Shown here piece after piece: positions 50,138 to 63,316 of a stretch of DNA of 64,000 nucleotides. The DNA comes from Streptomyces sp. NBC_00286 (GTDB taxonomy: Bacteria; Actinomycetota; Actinomycetes; Streptomycetales; Streptomycetaceae): contig NZ_CP108054.1 of the NCBI RefSeq assembly GCF_036173125.1, positions 5,919,001-5,983,000 of the forward strand. Direction: 5' to 3'. The position numbers and the translations under genes are program-made. The stretch's first letter is position 1. Every line of letters begins with the position of its first letter. Under the pieces are notes generated by a model. That model did not search any database. It had not been told where the DNA came from and was given only the letters and a program-made list of their open reading frames with translations.

Positions 50138-52638
50138 CCGTGACCACCAGCGCTCCCTCCGGGGGCGGGGAGGCGGCGGTTCCGCCGGAAGATCTCGTCT
50201 CGCTGACCATCGACGGCATCGAGATCAGCGTGCCCAAGGGCACCCTGGTCATCCGCGCCGCCGAACAGCTCGGCATCGAGATCCCCCGCTTCTGCGACCA
50301 CCCGCTTCTCGACCCGGCCGGCGCCTGCCGCCAGTGCATCGTCGAGGTCGAGGGCCAGCGCAAGCCCATGGCGTCCTGCACGATCACCTGCACGGACGGA
50401 ATGGTCGTCAAGACCCATCTCACCTCTCCTGTCGCCGAGAAGGCCCAGAAGGGTGTGATGGAGCTCCTGCTCATCAACCACCCGCTGGACTGCCCGGTCT
50501 GCGACAAGGGCGGCGAGTGCCCCCTACAGAACCAGGCCATGTCGCACGGCAACGCCGAGTCCCGCTTCGAGGGCAAGAAGCGGACCTTCGAGAAGCCCGT
50601 CCCCATCTCGCCCCAGGTGCTGCTCGACCGTGAGCGGTGCGTGCTGTGCGCCCGGTGCACCCGGTTCAGCAACCAGGTCGCGGGCGACCCGATGATCGAG
50701 CTGCTCGAACGGGGCGCACTACAGCAGGTCGGCACCGGAGAGGGCGATCCCTTCGAGTCGTACTTCTCCGGGAACACCATCCAGATCTGCCCGGTGGGCG
50801 CGCTGACATCGGCGGCGTACCGCTTCCGCTCGCGCCCCTTCGACCTCGTCTCCTCGCCTTCGGTGTGCGAGCACTGCTCCGGCGGCTGCGCGACCCGTAC
50901 CGACCACCGGCGCGGCAAGGTCATGCGGAGGCTCGCGGCTCCCGACCCCGAGGTCAACGAGGAGTGGATGTGCGACAAGGGGCGGTTCGGCTTCCGGTAC
51001 GCGCAGCAGCGGGACCGTCTGACGACGCCCCTGGTGCGCGGCGAATCCGGTGAGCTGGAGCCCGCCTCGTGGCCCGAGGCCCTTGCGGCGGCGGCCGAAG
51101 GGCTGCTGGCGGCCCGCTCCAGGACCGGTGTCCTGACCGGCGGGCGGCTCACCGTCGAAGACGCCTACGCGTACAGCAAGTTCGCGCGCGTGGCCCTCGA
51201 CACGAACGACATCGACTTCCGCGCGCGCGTGCACAGCGGCGAGGAGGCCGCCTTCCTGGCCGCCCGGGTCGCCGGACACGGCCGTGACCTCGACGGTACG
51301 GGCGTCACGTACACCTCCCTGGAGAAGGCACCCGCCGTCCTGCTCGTCGGCATCGAGGCCGAGGAGGAGGTGCCCGGCGTCTTCCTGCGGCTGCGCAAGG
51401 CCTGGCGCAAGCACGGGCAGAAGACGTTCGCGCTCGCCACGCACGCGACCCGCGGACTGGAGAAGGCGGGCGGCACGCTGCTGCCCGCCGCGCCCGGCAC
51501 CGAGACCGAGTGGCTGGACGCGCTCGCCTCCGGTGTCGGCCTTGAAGGCGACGGCGCGACGGCCTCCGAAGGCCTGCGCGCCGAGGGCGCCGTGATCGTC
51601 GTAGGGGAGCGGCTGGCCGCCGTGGCGGGCGGGCTCACCGCCGCCGTACGGGCCGCCTCCGCGACGGGTGCCGAACTGGTGTGGATCCCGCGCCGGGCCG
51701 GGGAGCGCGGCGCCATCGAGGCGGGCGCGCTGCCCTCCCTGCTGCCGGGCGGGCGTCCGGCCACCGACTCGCGCGCGCGGGTCGAGGTCGCAGCCGCCTG
51801 GGGAGTCTCCGAACTCCCGCTCCGGGACGGACGTGACACCGGCCAGATCGTCGAGGCCGCCGCCACCGGTGAGCTGGCCGCGCTCGTCGTGGCCGGCGTC
51901 GAGGTCGCGGACCTGCCCGATCCGGCACGCGCGCGTGCGGCACTTTCCGAAGTGGGCTTCCTGGTGTCGCTCGAACTGCGCCCCAGTGAGGTCACCGAGC
52001 ACGCGGATGTCGTACTCCCCGTCGCCGCCGTTGCGGAGAAGGCGGGCACCTTCCTCAACTGGGAGGGCCGGGCCCGGTCCTTCGAGGCGGCGCTCAAGCC
52101 CGACCAGATGACCCGCCGGCTGGCGCCGACCGACGCCCGCGTCCTGCAGATGCTCGCGGACGCCATGGACGTACACCTGGGGCTGCCCGATCTGCGCACC
52201 GCGCGCGTGGAGCTCGACCGGCTCGGTGCCTGGGACGGTGCGCGGGCCACCGAGCCCCTGGAGACAGGAGCCCAACTGCCGCGCCCCGCCGCCGGGGAGG
52301 CAGTCCTCGCCGGGCACCGGCTGTTGCTCGACCAGGGCCGCCTCCAGGAGGGCGACGAGGCGCTCGCCGGGACCCGGCATGCCGCACGCGCGCGCGTGTC
52401 GGCCGCCACGGCAGCCGAGGCCGGCGTCAAGAGCGGCGATGTGCTCGCCGTAACCGGCCCCTCCGGAGTGGTCGAATTCCCGCTGCAGATCACGGAGATG
52501 CCCGACCGCGTGGTGTGGCTCCCGCTGAACTCCGCCGGAGGAGGTGTCGCCTCCGACACCGGCGCGATCCCCGGTGACCTCGTCCGCATCGGCCCGGCGA
52601 CGCTCGCCCCCGAGGCCCCCAAGGAGGTGAAGGCATGA
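50134..52638 (+). CDS. nuoG: NADH-quinone oxidoreductase subunit G
   Basis: 834 residues from ATG 50134 (ATGA overlap with the nuoF stop). N-terminal clusters are complete: [2Fe-2S] in [19 protein letters not shown], the His-containing N4-type site around [31 protein letters not shown], and [11 protein letters not shown] for the extra N7-like cluster. A molybdopterin-oxidoreductase-like domain without cofactor makes up the rest. NuoG is the longest wire of the peripheral arm. Confidence 0.96.
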   Translation: MTVTTSAPSGGGEAAVPPEDLVSLTIDGIEISVPKGTLVIRAAEQLGIEIPRFCDHPLLDPAGACRQCIVEVEGQRKPMASCTITCTDGMVVKTHLTSPVAEKAQKGVMELLLINHPLDCPVCDKGGECPLQNQAMSHGNAESRFEGKKRTFEKPVPISPQVLLDRERCVLCARCTRFSNQVAGDPMIELLERGALQQVGTGEGDPFESYFSGNTIQICPVGALTSAAYRFRSRPFDLVSSPSVCEHCSGGCATRTDHRRGKVMRRLAAPDPEVNEEWMCDKGRFGFRYAQQRDRLTTPLVRGESGELEPASWPEALAAAAEGLLAARSRTGVLTGGRLTVEDAYAYSKFARVALDTNDIDFRARVHSGEEAAFLAARVAGHGRDLDGTGVTYTSLEKAPAVLLVGIEAEEEVPGVFLRLRKAWRKHGQKTFALATHATRGLEKAGGTLLPAAPGTETEWLDALASGVGLEGDGATASEGLRAEGAVIVVGERLAAVAGGLTAAVRAASATGAELVWIPRRAGERGAIEAGALPSLLPGGRPATDSRARVEVAAAWGVSELPLRDGRDTGQIVEAAATGELAALVVAGVEVADLPDPARARAALSEVGFLVSLELRPSEVTEHADVVLPVAAVAEKAGTFLNWEGRARSFEAALKPDQMTRRLAPTDARVLQMLADAMDVHLGLPDLRTARVELDRLGAWDGARATEPLETGAQLPRPAAGEAVLAGHRLLLDQGRLQEGDEALAGTRHAARARVSAATAAEAGVKSGDVLAVTGPSGVVEFPLQITEMPDRVVWLPLNSAGGGVASDTGAIPGDLVRIGPATLAPEAPKEVKA

Positions 52639-54032
52639 CTCCGGACCTCACCGCGGCGTCGTACCTCGCGGCTGAAGACCTCTCCATGTTCGGCCGCGAC
52701 CCCTGGTGGCTGGTCGTCATCAAGGCGGTCTTCTGCTTCGCCTTCCTGATGTTGACCGTGCTCTTCTCCATCGTGTGGGAGCGCAAGGTCGTCGCCTGGA
52801 TGCAGCTGCGCATCGGCCCCAACCGGCACGGCCCCTGGGGCATGCTCCAGTCGCTCGCCGACGGCATGAAGTTGATGCTCAAGGAAGACGTCATCGTCAA
52901 GCGCGCGGACAAGGTGGTCTACGTCCTCGCGCCGGTCGTCGCCGCGATCCCGGCCTTCATGGCGATCGCCGTGATCCCCTTCGGACCGGCCGGCAACGAA
53001 ATTTCGATCTTCGGCCAGCGCACCGCGATGCAGCTCACCGACCTGCCGATCGCGATGCTCTACATCCTCGCGGTCGCCTCGGTGGGCATCTACGGGATCG
53101 TGCTGGCGGGCTGGAGTTCTGGATCCACCTATCCGCTGCTGGGCGGCCTCCGGGCCTGCGCGCAGATGATCTCGTACGAGATCGCGATGGGTGTCGCCTT
53201 CGCCTCGGTGTTCCTCTACTCCGGGTCGATGTCGACCTCGGCGATCGTCGAGTCGCAGCAGGACCGCTGGTACATCGTGCTGCTGCCGGTCTCCTTCCTG
53301 ATCTACGTCGCGACGATGGTCGGCGAGACCAACCGTGCGCCCCTCGACATGCCGGAATCCGAGGGCGATCTGGTGGGCGGTTTCAACACCGAGTACTCGT
53401 CGATCAAGTTCGCGATGTTCATGCTCGCCGAGTACGTGAACATGGTGACGGTCTCGGCCGTGGCGGTGACGCTCTTCCTCGGCGGCTGGCGGGCTCCCTG
53501 GCCGGTCAGCACGTTCTGGGAGGGTGCCAACCACGGCTGGTGGCCGATGCTTTGGTTCGTCCTCAAGGTGCAGGTGTCGCTGTTCTTCTTCATCTGGCTG
53601 CGCGGCACGCTGCCCCGTGTCCGCTACGACCAGCTGATGAAGTTCGGCTGGAAGGTCCTCCTTCCGGTCTCGGTCACCTGGCTGATGGCCGTCGCGACCG
53701 TACGGACCCTGCGCAACGAGAACTACGACTTCGCCGACATTGCCCTCTATGTCGCCGCAGCGGTCCTCGGCCTGCTGGTGCTCTCGTTCGCCGTCGACAT
53801 GTTCCGCGATCGGAAGTCCGGCAAGGAAGCGCAGGAGGCGCCCGCGGAGGCCGTCGCCTTCGACCCGATGGCGGGCGGATTCCCCGTACCACCGCTGCCG
53901 GGACAGACGCTGCCACCGGTGCCGAGGCGAAGCCCGCGCCGGGAGCGGGAGTTGATTGTCAGTGGTGGGGTCGATACTGCCAGTGACGGAACCGATGGAT
54001 CTCGTGACGGAAAGGAGGCGTCCGATGGCTGA
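52635..54032 (+). CDS. nuoH: NADH-quinone oxidoreductase subunit H
   Basis: 465 residues (ATGA overlap). Eight or so membrane helices carry the NuoH signatures [70 protein letters not shown] and [20 protein letters not shown]. It forms part of the quinone chamber and the first proton path. The ~60-residue polar C-terminal tail is a common actinobacterial addition and overlaps the nuoI start by eight bases. Confidence 0.96.
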   Translation: MTPDLTAASYLAAEDLSMFGRDPWWLVVIKAVFCFAFLMLTVLFSIVWERKVVAWMQLRIGPNRHGPWGMLQSLADGMKLMLKEDVIVKRADKVVYVLAPVVAAIPAFMAIAVIPFGPAGNEISIFGQRTAMQLTDLPIAMLYILAVASVGIYGIVLAGWSSGSTYPLLGGLRACAQMISYEIAMGVAFASVFLYSGSMSTSAIVESQQDRWYIVLLPVSFLIYVATMVGETNRAPLDMPESEGDLVGGFNTEYSSIKFAMFMLAEYVNMVTVSAVAVTLFLGGWRAPWPVSTFWEGANHGWWPMLWFVLKVQVSLFFFIWLRGTLPRVRYDQLMKFGWKVLLPVSVTWLMAVATVRTLRNENYDFADIALYVAAAVLGLLVLSFAVDMFRDRKSGKEAQEAPAEAVAFDPMAGGFPVPPLPGQTLPPVPRRSPRRERELIVSGGVDTASDGTDGSRDGKEASDG

Positions 54033-54666
54033 TGAGCAGAAGGAGACCAAACCCGGTTTCCAGAACCCCGTCGCAGGTTTCGGCGTGACCTTCAAGGCCA
54101 TGTTCAAGAAGCGGCTGACCGAGCAGTACCCCGAACAGAAGAAGACCACCGCCCCGCGATTCCACGGTCGGCACCAGCTCAACCGCCATCCGGACGGCCT
54201 GGAGAAGTGCATCGGCTGCGAGCTGTGCGCCTGGGCCTGCCCGGCGGACGCGATCTATGTGGAGGGCGCGGACAACACCGAGGAGGAGCGCTACTCCCCG
54301 GGCGAGCGGTACGGCCGCGTCTACCAGATCAACTACGCCCGCTGCATCCTGTGCGGGCTGTGCATCGAGGCGTGCCCCACGCGCGCGCTGACGATGACGA
54401 ACGAGTTCGAGCTGGCTGACACCAGCCGCGCCAACCTCATCTACACCAAGGAGCAGCTGCTCGCCGGCCTCGAAGAGGGCATGGTCGACAGCCCGCACTC
54501 GATCTTCCCCGGGACGGACGAGCAGGACTACTACCGAGGTCTGGTCACGGAGGCTGCGCCGGGTACGGAGCGCCAGGTTGCCCTCTCCAAGGGAGAGGTG
54601 CCGCAGGAGGCCGCCTCGACCTTCGGCCCGGACGAGCCGGCGTCGGAAAAGGTGATCGGCCAATGA
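54025..54666 (+). CDS. nuoI: NADH-quinone oxidoreductase subunit I
   Basis: 213 residues from ATG 54025, after AAAGGAGG and inside the end of nuoH. Two [4Fe-4S] ferredoxin motifs, [17 protein letters not shown] and [18 protein letters not shown], hold N6a and N6b, which link NuoG to NuoB. The C-terminal ~70 residues are an acidic extension. The stop overlaps the nuoJ start. Confidence 0.96.
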   Translation: MADEQKETKPGFQNPVAGFGVTFKAMFKKRLTEQYPEQKKTTAPRFHGRHQLNRHPDGLEKCIGCELCAWACPADAIYVEGADNTEEERYSPGERYGRVYQINYARCILCGLCIEACPTRALTMTNEFELADTSRANLIYTKEQLLAGLEEGMVDSPHSIFPGTDEQDYYRGLVTEAAPGTERQVALSKGEVPQEAASTFGPDEPASEKVIGQ

Positions 54667-55472
54667 TGGATCTCGCCGCCTACACCACCTCCACCGGAGA
54701 GGCCTTCCAGTTCTGGGTCCTCGGCACCATCGCGGTGATCGGCGCCCTGTGCACCGTCTTCATGAAGAAGGCTGTGCACAGCGCGCTCTGCCTCGCCGGA
54801 ACCATGATCATCCTGGCGGTGTTCTACCTCGCCAACGGCGCCTATTTCCTGGGCATCGTGCAGATCGTCGTCTACACCGGCGCGATCATGATGCTTTTCC
54901 TCTTCGTGGTCATGCTCGTCGGCGTCACCGCCGCCGACTCCCTGAAGGAGACCATCAAGGGGCAGCGCTGGCTGGCCCTCCTGTGCGGCCTCGGCTTCGG
55001 CATCCTGCTCTGCGCGGGAATCGGCAACGCCTCGCTGAACGAGTTCAGCGGCCTGGGCCAGGCCAACGCCGGTGGCAATGTGGAGGGTCTCGCCGCCCTC
55101 ATCTTCACGAAGTACGTCTTCGCCTTCGAGCTCACCGGCGCCCTGCTCATCACGGCCGCCGTCGGCGCCATGGTGCTCACGCACCGGGAGCGCACCGAGC
55201 GGGCCAAGACCCAGCGAGAGCTGGCCGAGCAGCGCGTACGGGAAGGCAAGCAGCTCCCGCCGTTGCCCGCCCCCGGCGTCTACGCCCGGCACAACGCGGT
55301 GGACATCGCCGGCCTCCTCCCGGACGGCACCGCGTCCGAGCTCACTGTCCACAAGACGCTGCGGGAGCGCGGCCAGATCCGCGATGTGTCCAACGAGGCG
55401 ATCAATGACCTCAAGGCCCTGGAGCAGCGCGCGGAGGAACGGCTCGGCCGGGAAGAGGAGGCCAAGAAGTGA
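54663..55472 (+). CDS. nuoJ: NADH-quinone oxidoreductase subunit J
   Basis: 269 residues; two ATG codons in tandem (54663, 54666) are possible starts. Five membrane helices ([99 protein letters not shown]) include the conserved [15 protein letters not shown] stretch. A ~100-residue cytoplasmic tail follows, as in other Streptomyces. The stop overlaps the nuoK GTG. Confidence 0.95.
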   Translation: MMDLAAYTTSTGEAFQFWVLGTIAVIGALCTVFMKKAVHSALCLAGTMIILAVFYLANGAYFLGIVQIVVYTGAIMMLFLFVVMLVGVTAADSLKETIKGQRWLALLCGLGFGILLCAGIGNASLNEFSGLGQANAGGNVEGLAALIFTKYVFAFELTGALLITAAVGAMVLTHRERTERAKTQRELAEQRVREGKQLPPLPAPGVYARHNAVDIAGLLPDGTASELTVHKTLRERGQIRDVSNEAINDLKALEQRAEERLGREEEAKK

Positions 55473-55768
55473 ATCCCGTCAACTACCTCTACCTCGCCGC
55501 CCTGTTGTTCACGATCGGCGCCACCGGCGTCCTGATCAGGCGGAACGCGATCGTGGTGTTCATGTGCGTCGAGCTCATGCTCAACGCCTGCAACCTCGCG
55601 CTCGTGGCCTTCTCTCGGATGCACGGCAATCTCGACGGCCAGATCATGGCCTTCTTCACGATGGTCGTCGCCGCCGCGGAGGTCGTGGTCGGGCTCGCGA
55701 TCATTGTGTCCCTGTTCCGTACCCGCCACTCGGCCTCGGTCGACGACGCCAGCCTGATGAAGCTCTAA
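55469..55768 (+). CDS. nuoK: NADH-quinone oxidoreductase subunit K
   Basis: 99 residues, GTG start overlapping the nuoJ stop. Three helices carry the conserved glutamates: [20 protein letters not shown] and [16 protein letters not shown]. NuoK is MrpC-like and takes part in proton transfer between NuoH/J and NuoN. Confidence 0.96.
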   Translation: MNPVNYLYLAALLFTIGATGVLIRRNAIVVFMCVELMLNACNLALVAFSRMHGNLDGQIMAFFTMVVAAAEVVVGLAIIVSLFRTRHSASVDDASLMKL

Positions 55769-55782
55769 GGGGTCGCTGAATC

Positions 55783-57729
55783 GTGGAGAACCTGATTGCG
55801 CTGCTGGTAGCGGCGCCTCTGCTCGGAGCGGCCGTACTGCTGTGCGGTGGCCGACGGCTCGATGCCGTCGGCCACTGGATCGGCACCGTCCTCGCGGCCG
55901 CCTCCTTCGTGATCGGCGCGATCCTCTTCGCCGACATGCTCGGGAAGGGCGCGGAAGACCGGGAGATGACCCAGCACCTGTTCAGCTGGGTCCCCGTGGA
56001 GAGCTTCCAGGCGGACGTCGCCTTCCAGCTCGACCAGCTGTCGATGACGTTCGTCCTGCTGATCAGCGGCGTCGGCTCGCTGATCCACGTGTACTCGATC
56101 GGGTACATGGAGCACGACGAGCGGCGCCGCCGCTTCTTCGGCTATCTGAACCTGTTCCTCGCGGCGATGCTGCTGCTCGTCCTCGCCGACAACTACCTGC
56201 TGCTGTACGTCGGCTGGGAGGGCGTCGGCCTCGCCTCGTACCTGCTGATCGGCTTCTGGCAGCACAAGCCCAGCGCTGCCACGGCCGCGAAGAAGGCCTT
56301 CCTGGTCAACCGCGTCGGCGACATGGGCCTTTCCATCGCGATCATGCTGATGTTCGCCTGGTTCGGCACCTTCGCCTTCGGGCCCGTACTCGAGGCGACG
56401 GGCGAGACGAGCGAGGGCAAGCTCACCGCCATCGGTCTGATGCTGCTGCTCGCCGCCTGCGGCAAGTCCGCCCAGGTGCCGCTGCAGTCCTGGCTCGGGG
56501 ACGCGATGGAGGGCCCGACCCCGGTCTCGGCCCTCATCCACGCCGCGACGATGGTGACCGCGGGCGTGTACCTGATCGTGCGCTCCGGCGCGATCTTCAA
56601 CGCCGCGCCGGACGCTCAGCTGGCCGTGACCGTCGTCGGCGCCGTCACGCTCCTGTTCGGTGCGATCGTCGGTTGCGCGAAGGACGACATCAAGAAGGCG
56701 CTGGCCGGCTCGACCATGTCGCAGATCGGCTACATGATCCTCGCCGCGGGCCTCGGCCCCATCGGCTACGCCTTCGCGATCATGCACCTGGTGACGCACG
56801 GCTTCTTCAAGGCCGGGCTCTTCCTCGGCGCCGGTTCGGTCATGCACGGCATGAACGACGAGGTCGACATGAGGAAGTACGGCGGCCTCAGGAAGTACAT
56901 GCCGGTCACCTTCGTCACCTTCGGCCTCGGCTACCTCGCCATCATCGGCTTCCCCGGCCTGTCCGGCTTCTTCTCCAAGGACAAGATCATCGAGGCGGCC
57001 TTCGCCAAGGGCGGCACCGAGGGCTGGATCCTCGGAGGCGTGGCCCTCCTTGGCGCGGCCATCACCGCGTACTACATGACGCGCGTGATGCTGATGACGT
57101 TCTTCGGAGAGGAGCGCTGGCGGCATGCTCCGACGCCGTCCCCGGCCGAGCCGAGCGTGGAGCCCGCCGCCGAGACGCACGGCGAGCACGCCGAACCCCA
57201 CCCGCACGAGTCCCCGAGGTCCATGACTATCCCGATGATCGTGCTCGCCTTCGGTTCGGTGTTCGCGGGAGGGTTCTTCAGCATCGGCGACCGGTTCATC
57301 CACTGGCTGGAGCCCGTCACCGACCACGCGCACGGGCATCCGCCGGTCAGCGCCCTGACGGTCACTCTCTCCACGGTGGCCGTGATGGTCATCGGCGTCG
57401 GCGTCGCCTACGCCCAGTACGGGCGCCGTCCCGTGCCCGTCGTCGCCCCGCGTGGCTCTCTGCTCACCCGGGCCGCTCGGCGTGACCTCCTCCAGGACGA
57501 CTTCAACCACGTCGTCCTCGTACGCGGCGGAGAGCACCTCACGCGCTCCCTGGTGTACGTCGACCACACCCTGGTCGACGGGGTCGTCAACGGCACGGCG
57601 GCCTCCATGGGCGGCCTGTCCGGACGGCTGCGCAGGCTGCAGAACGGCTTCGCGCGCTCGTACGCGGTCTCGATGTTCGGCGGTGCGGCGGTCCTCATCG
57701 CCGCGACCCTGCTGATGAGGGCGGTCTGA
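55783..57729 (+). CDS. nuoL: NADH-quinone oxidoreductase subunit L
   Basis: 648 residues, GTG start. An antiporter-like subunit with [18 protein letters not shown] (channel Glu), [46 protein letters not shown] and [18 protein letters not shown] His-rich insertion ([13 protein letters not shown]) lies in a loop near residue 465. The C-terminal lateral helix region and last membrane helix ([21 protein letters not shown] end) are present. It pumps protons at the distal end of the arm. Confidence 0.96.
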   Translation: MENLIALLVAAPLLGAAVLLCGGRRLDAVGHWIGTVLAAASFVIGAILFADMLGKGAEDREMTQHLFSWVPVESFQADVAFQLDQLSMTFVLLISGVGSLIHVYSIGYMEHDERRRRFFGYLNLFLAAMLLLVLADNYLLLYVGWEGVGLASYLLIGFWQHKPSAATAAKKAFLVNRVGDMGLSIAIMLMFAWFGTFAFGPVLEATGETSEGKLTAIGLMLLLAACGKSAQVPLQSWLGDAMEGPTPVSALIHAATMVTAGVYLIVRSGAIFNAAPDAQLAVTVVGAVTLLFGAIVGCAKDDIKKALAGSTMSQIGYMILAAGLGPIGYAFAIMHLVTHGFFKAGLFLGAGSVMHGMNDEVDMRKYGGLRKYMPVTFVTFGLGYLAIIGFPGLSGFFSKDKIIEAAFAKGGTEGWILGGVALLGAAITAYYMTRVMLMTFFGEERWRHAPTPSPAEPSVEPAAETHGEHAEPHPHESPRSMTIPMIVLAFGSVFAGGFFSIGDRFIHWLEPVTDHAHGHPPVSALTVTLSTVAVMVIGVGVAYAQYGRRPVPVVAPRGSLLTRAARRDLLQDDFNHVVLVRGGEHLTRSLVYVDHTLVDGVVNGTAASMGGLSGRLRRLQNGFARSYAVSMFGGAAVLIAATLLMRAV

Positions 57730-57734
57730 TACCG

Positions 57735-59306
57735 ATGTCCTTTCCACTGCTGACAGCGACGGCGGCGCTCCCGGCCCTCGGGGCGATCGCCACGGCCGCC
57801 GTGCCGGCCGCGCGCCGCACCGCCGCCAAATGGCTGGCGCTGCTGGTCTCGCTCGCCACCCTGGTACTCGCCGTGGTGGTCCTGGTCCGCTTCGAGCCCG
57901 GCGGCGACCGCTACCAACTCACCGAATCCCACGCCTGGATCGCGGACTTCGGGGTGCGCTACGAGCTGGGTGTGGACGGCATCGGGGTGGCGCTGATCGC
58001 GCTGACCGCGCTGCTGATCCCGTTCGTGATCCTCGCGGGCTGGCACGACGCCGACCCGCTGGAGACCCGCAGCAGCCGCTGGCGTCCGACACAGGGCTTC
58101 TTCGCCCTGATCCTCGCCGTCGAGGCGATGGTGATCCTCTCCTTCGAGGCCACCGATGTCTTCCTCTTCTACATCTTCTTCGAAGCCATGCTCATCCCGA
58201 TGTACTTCCTCATCGGCGGCTTCGGAGACCGCGCCCACGCGGGCACGGACGAGAAGGCGGCGGCCCAACGCTCGTACGCCGCCGTGAAGTTCCTCCTCTA
58301 CAACCTGGCCGGCGGCCTGATCATGCTGGCCGCCGTCATCGGCCTCTACGTAGTGGCCGGAAACTTCTCGCTGCAGGAGATCGCCGAGGCCCGGGCCAAC
58401 GGCACGCTGGACATGGCGACCAGCACCGAACGCTGGCTCTTCCTGGGCTTCTTCTTCGCGTTCGCCGTGAAGGCACCCCTGTGGCCGCTGCACACCTGGC
58501 TGCCGAACGCGATGCAGGAGTCGACGGCCCCGGTCGCCGTACTGATCACAGCCGTGGTCGACAAGGTCGGCACCTTCGCGATGCTGCGCTTTTGCCTCCA
58601 GCTCTTCCCGGAGGCATCGAAGTGGGCGACGCCGGTCATTCTCGTACTCGCCCTGATCAGCATCGTCTACGGGGCGTTGCTCGCGGTCGGGCAGCGTGAC
58701 ATCAAGCGGCTGGTGGCGTACGCGTCGATCTCGCACTTCGGGTTCATCATCATGGGCATCTTCGCGATGACCAGCCAGGGCCAGTCGGGCGCGACGCTCT
58801 ACATGGTCAACCACGGGATCTCCACCGCCGCCCTGATGTTGGTGGCCGGCTTCCTGATCTCGCGGCGCGGCTCGCGGCTGATCGCCGACTACGGAGGAGT
58901 GCAGAAAGTCGCCCCGGTACTCGCCGGCACCTTCCTGATCGGCAGCCTCGCGACCCTCTCGCTGCCCGGCCTCGCGCCGTTCGTGAGTGAATTCCTGGTC
59001 CTGGTCGGCACGTTCACGCGCTACCCGGTGATCGGGATCATCGCCACCTTCGGCATCGTCCTTGCCGCGCTCTACACCCTCGTCCTCTACCAGAGGACGA
59101 TGACGGGCCCGGTGAAGCCCGAGGTCTCGGCCATGCCCGACCTGAGGGTGCGGGAACTCGTGGTCGTCACCCCGCTGATCGCCCTGCTGATCTTCCTGGG
59201 TGTCTTCCCGAAGCCGCTCACCGACATCGTCAACCCGGCGGTCGAGCACACCATGTCCGATGTACAGAAGCAGGACCCCGAGCCTGAGGTGGAGGCGGCC
59301 AAGTGA
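57735..59306 (+). CDS. nuoM: NADH-quinone oxidoreductase subunit M
   Basis: 523 residues, five bases after nuoL. Antiporter-like motifs: LILAVEAMVILSFEATDVFL, FYIFFEAMLIPMYFLIGGFG (channel Glu), APLWPLHTWLPNAMQESTAP and DIKRLVAYASISHFGFI. A ~20-residue Glu/Pro C-terminal tail precedes the nuoN start, which overlaps its stop. Confidence 0.96.
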   Translation: MSFPLLTATAALPALGAIATAAVPAARRTAAKWLALLVSLATLVLAVVVLVRFEPGGDRYQLTESHAWIADFGVRYELGVDGIGVALIALTALLIPFVILAGWHDADPLETRSSRWRPTQGFFALILAVEAMVILSFEATDVFLFYIFFEAMLIPMYFLIGGFGDRAHAGTDEKAAAQRSYAAVKFLLYNLAGGLIMLAAVIGLYVVAGNFSLQEIAEARANGTLDMATSTERWLFLGFFFAFAVKAPLWPLHTWLPNAMQESTAPVAVLITAVVDKVGTFAMLRFCLQLFPEASKWATPVILVLALISIVYGALLAVGQRDIKRLVAYASISHFGFIIMGIFAMTSQGQSGATLYMVNHGISTAALMLVAGFLISRRGSRLIADYGGVQKVAPVLAGTFLIGSLATLSLPGLAPFVSEFLVLVGTFTRYPVIGIIATFGIVLAALYTLVLYQRTMTGPVKPEVSAMPDLRVRELVVVTPLIALLIFLGVFPKPLTDIVNPAVEHTMSDVQKQDPEPEVEAAK

Positions 59307-60952
59307 GCGCAACAGCCGTCCACAGCCTGTGGACAATGGCGGCCGATCCGATCGAGAAGATCGACGCGCCCAAGATCGAATACGGGCAGTTGTCGCCCAC
59401 CCTGATCGTCATCGGTGCGGCGATCATCGGCGTGCTCCTCGAGGCGTTCGTGCCGCGCAAGTCCCGTTACTACGCCCAGGTGTTCCTGTCCGTCGTCTCA
59501 CTCGCCGCCGCCTTCGCCGCGGTCATCGCGCTCGCGACCAGGGGATACGGCACCACGAAGGCCGGCATCGTGGCGATGGGCGCCATCGCGGTCGACGGGC
59601 CGGCGCTCTTCTTGCAGGGCACGATCCTGCTGGCCGGTCTGCTCGGCGTGTTCACCTTCGCCGAACGGCGGCTCGACCCCGTGGCGCACGGAAACCGCGT
59701 CGACTCGTTCGCCGCGCAGGCCGCGTCCGTGCCCGGCAGCGACAGCGAAAAAGCCGCGGTGAAGGCCGGGTTCACCACCACCGAGGTGTTCCCGCTGCTC
59801 CTCTTCGCCATCGGCGGAATGCTCTTGTTCCCGGCGGCCAACGACCTGTTGACGCTGTTCATCGCCCTGGAAGTCTTCTCGCTGCCGCTCTACCTGCTGT
59901 GCGCCGTGGCCCGCCGCAAGCGGATCATGTCGCAGGAGGCCGCGGTCAAGTACTTCCTGCTCGGCGCCTTCGCCTCCGCGTTCACGCTCTTCGGCATCGC
60001 CCTGCTGTACGGCTACGCGGGCTCGGTGTCGTACGCGACGATCGCGCAGGTCGTCGACGGCTCGATCGAGAACGTGACCCCGGCGCTCGCGGAGACCATG
60101 GGCAACGACGCGCTGCTGCTCATCGGCGCCGCGATGCTCGTCATGGGCCTGCTGTTCAAGGTGGGCGCGGTGCCGTTCCACATGTGGACCCCGGACGTCT
60201 ATCAAGGCGCACCGACCCCGGTGACCGGCTTCATGGCCGCCGCCACCAAGGTGGCCGCCTTCGGGGCGCTGCTGCGTCTGCTGTACGTGGTGCTGCCGGG
60301 CCTCAGCTGGGACTGGCGGCCGGTGATGTGGGCCGTCGCGATCGTCACCATGCTGGGCGGCGCGATCGTCGCGATCACGCAGACCGACATCAAGCGGCTC
60401 CTGGCGTACTCGTCGATCGCCCACGCCGGGTTCATCCTCGCCGGTGTCATCGCGACCTCGGCGGACGGCATCTCGTCCGTGCTCTTCTACCTGGGCGCCT
60501 ACTCCTTCGTCACGATCGGCGCGTTCGCGGTCGTCACCCTGGTGCGGGACGCGGGCGGCGAGGCCACGCATCTGTCCAAGTGGGCAGGGCTCGGGCGGCG
60601 TTCGCCCCTGGTGGCGGCGGTGTTCGCGGTCTTCCTGCTGGCCTTCGCGGGCATTCCGCTCACCTCCGGCTTCGCCGGGAAGTTCGCCGTGTTCAAGGCG
60701 GCGGCGGAGGGTGGCGCGGGCGCGATCGTCGTGGTCGGTGTGATCTCGTCGGCCATCGCGGCGTTCTTCTACATCCGCGTGATCGTGCTCATGTTCTTCA
60801 GCGAGCCGAAGCCGGAGGGGCCGACGGTGGCGGTGCCGTCACCGCTGACGATGACGGCGATCGCGTTCGGTGTGGTGGTCACGCTCGTACTCGGTGTGGC
60901 GCCGCAGTACTTCCTGGATCTGGCGGGACAGGCGGGAGTGTTCGTGCGCTGA
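59303..60952 (+). CDS. nuoN: NADH-quinone oxidoreductase subunit N
   Basis: 549 residues, GTG start overlapping the nuoM stop. Signatures: LFIALEVFSLPLYLLCAVAR, AVKYFLLGAFASAFTLFGIA, VPFHMWTPDVYQGAPTPVTG and DIKRLLAYSSIAHAGFILAG. The N-terminal half has a polar loop (residues ~125-160) longer than in E. coli. It completes the nuoA-N operon, which is followed at once by a hairpin terminator. Confidence 0.96.
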   Translation: MSATAVHSLWTMAADPIEKIDAPKIEYGQLSPTLIVIGAAIIGVLLEAFVPRKSRYYAQVFLSVVSLAAAFAAVIALATRGYGTTKAGIVAMGAIAVDGPALFLQGTILLAGLLGVFTFAERRLDPVAHGNRVDSFAAQAASVPGSDSEKAAVKAGFTTTEVFPLLLFAIGGMLLFPAANDLLTLFIALEVFSLPLYLLCAVARRKRIMSQEAAVKYFLLGAFASAFTLFGIALLYGYAGSVSYATIAQVVDGSIENVTPALAETMGNDALLLIGAAMLVMGLLFKVGAVPFHMWTPDVYQGAPTPVTGFMAAATKVAAFGALLRLLYVVLPGLSWDWRPVMWAVAIVTMLGGAIVAITQTDIKRLLAYSSIAHAGFILAGVIATSADGISSVLFYLGAYSFVTIGAFAVVTLVRDAGGEATHLSKWAGLGRRSPLVAAVFAVFLLAFAGIPLTSGFAGKFAVFKAAAEGGAGAIVVVGVISSAIAAFFYIRVIVLMFFSEPKPEGPTVAVPSPLTMTAIAFGVVVTLVLGVAPQYFLDLAGQAGVFVR

Positions 60953-60971
60953 CGTGCGTACCCGTTGCGTG

Positions 60972-61002
60972 GGCCCCGGCACCCTTCGTGGGAGCCGGGG
61001 CC
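60972..61002 (+). terminator. hairpin ending the nuo operon
   Basis: GGCCCCGGC pairs with GCCGGGGCC around a 13-base loop, 20 bases after the nuoN stop. Confidence 0.75.
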
Positions 61003-61123
61003 TTGTGCGTGTCCAGCGGGAGTAGTCATGGAAGGCAGCCTGTGGATAACTCTGAGGCTGTCAGTGGCGGCCCCTATCGTGGACGCAGTGGTCGAGGCGC
61101 GACGTGCGACGGGGGACAGAGCA

Positions 61124-63211
<2,088 letters not shown>

Positions 63212-63229
63212 CGGCCGGGTGGGACGGAC

Positions 63230-63316
63230 GGCCAGGTGAGGCAGAGCGGACGAGCAAGGCACTCACACGCTCTGGCCAGGTGAGGCACAGCAGGTGAGAG
63301 AGGTACTCACACGCTC
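63230..63316. repeat. 44-bp tandem duplication across the fumarylacetoacetase end
   Basis: Two copies of a 43-base unit with period 44 (63230-63272, 63274-63316) begin GGCCAGGTGAGGCA and end ACTCACACGCTC. The second copy contains the final codons and stop of the fumarylacetoacetase gene; the first is an unused copy of that end in the intergenic space. Confidence 0.8.

Noticed and set aside
55765..59336. Very long minus-strand frames opposite nuoL and nuoM
   Set aside because: His/Arg/Glu/Asp-rich shadow reading of well-recognised membrane subunits; no ribosome sites.
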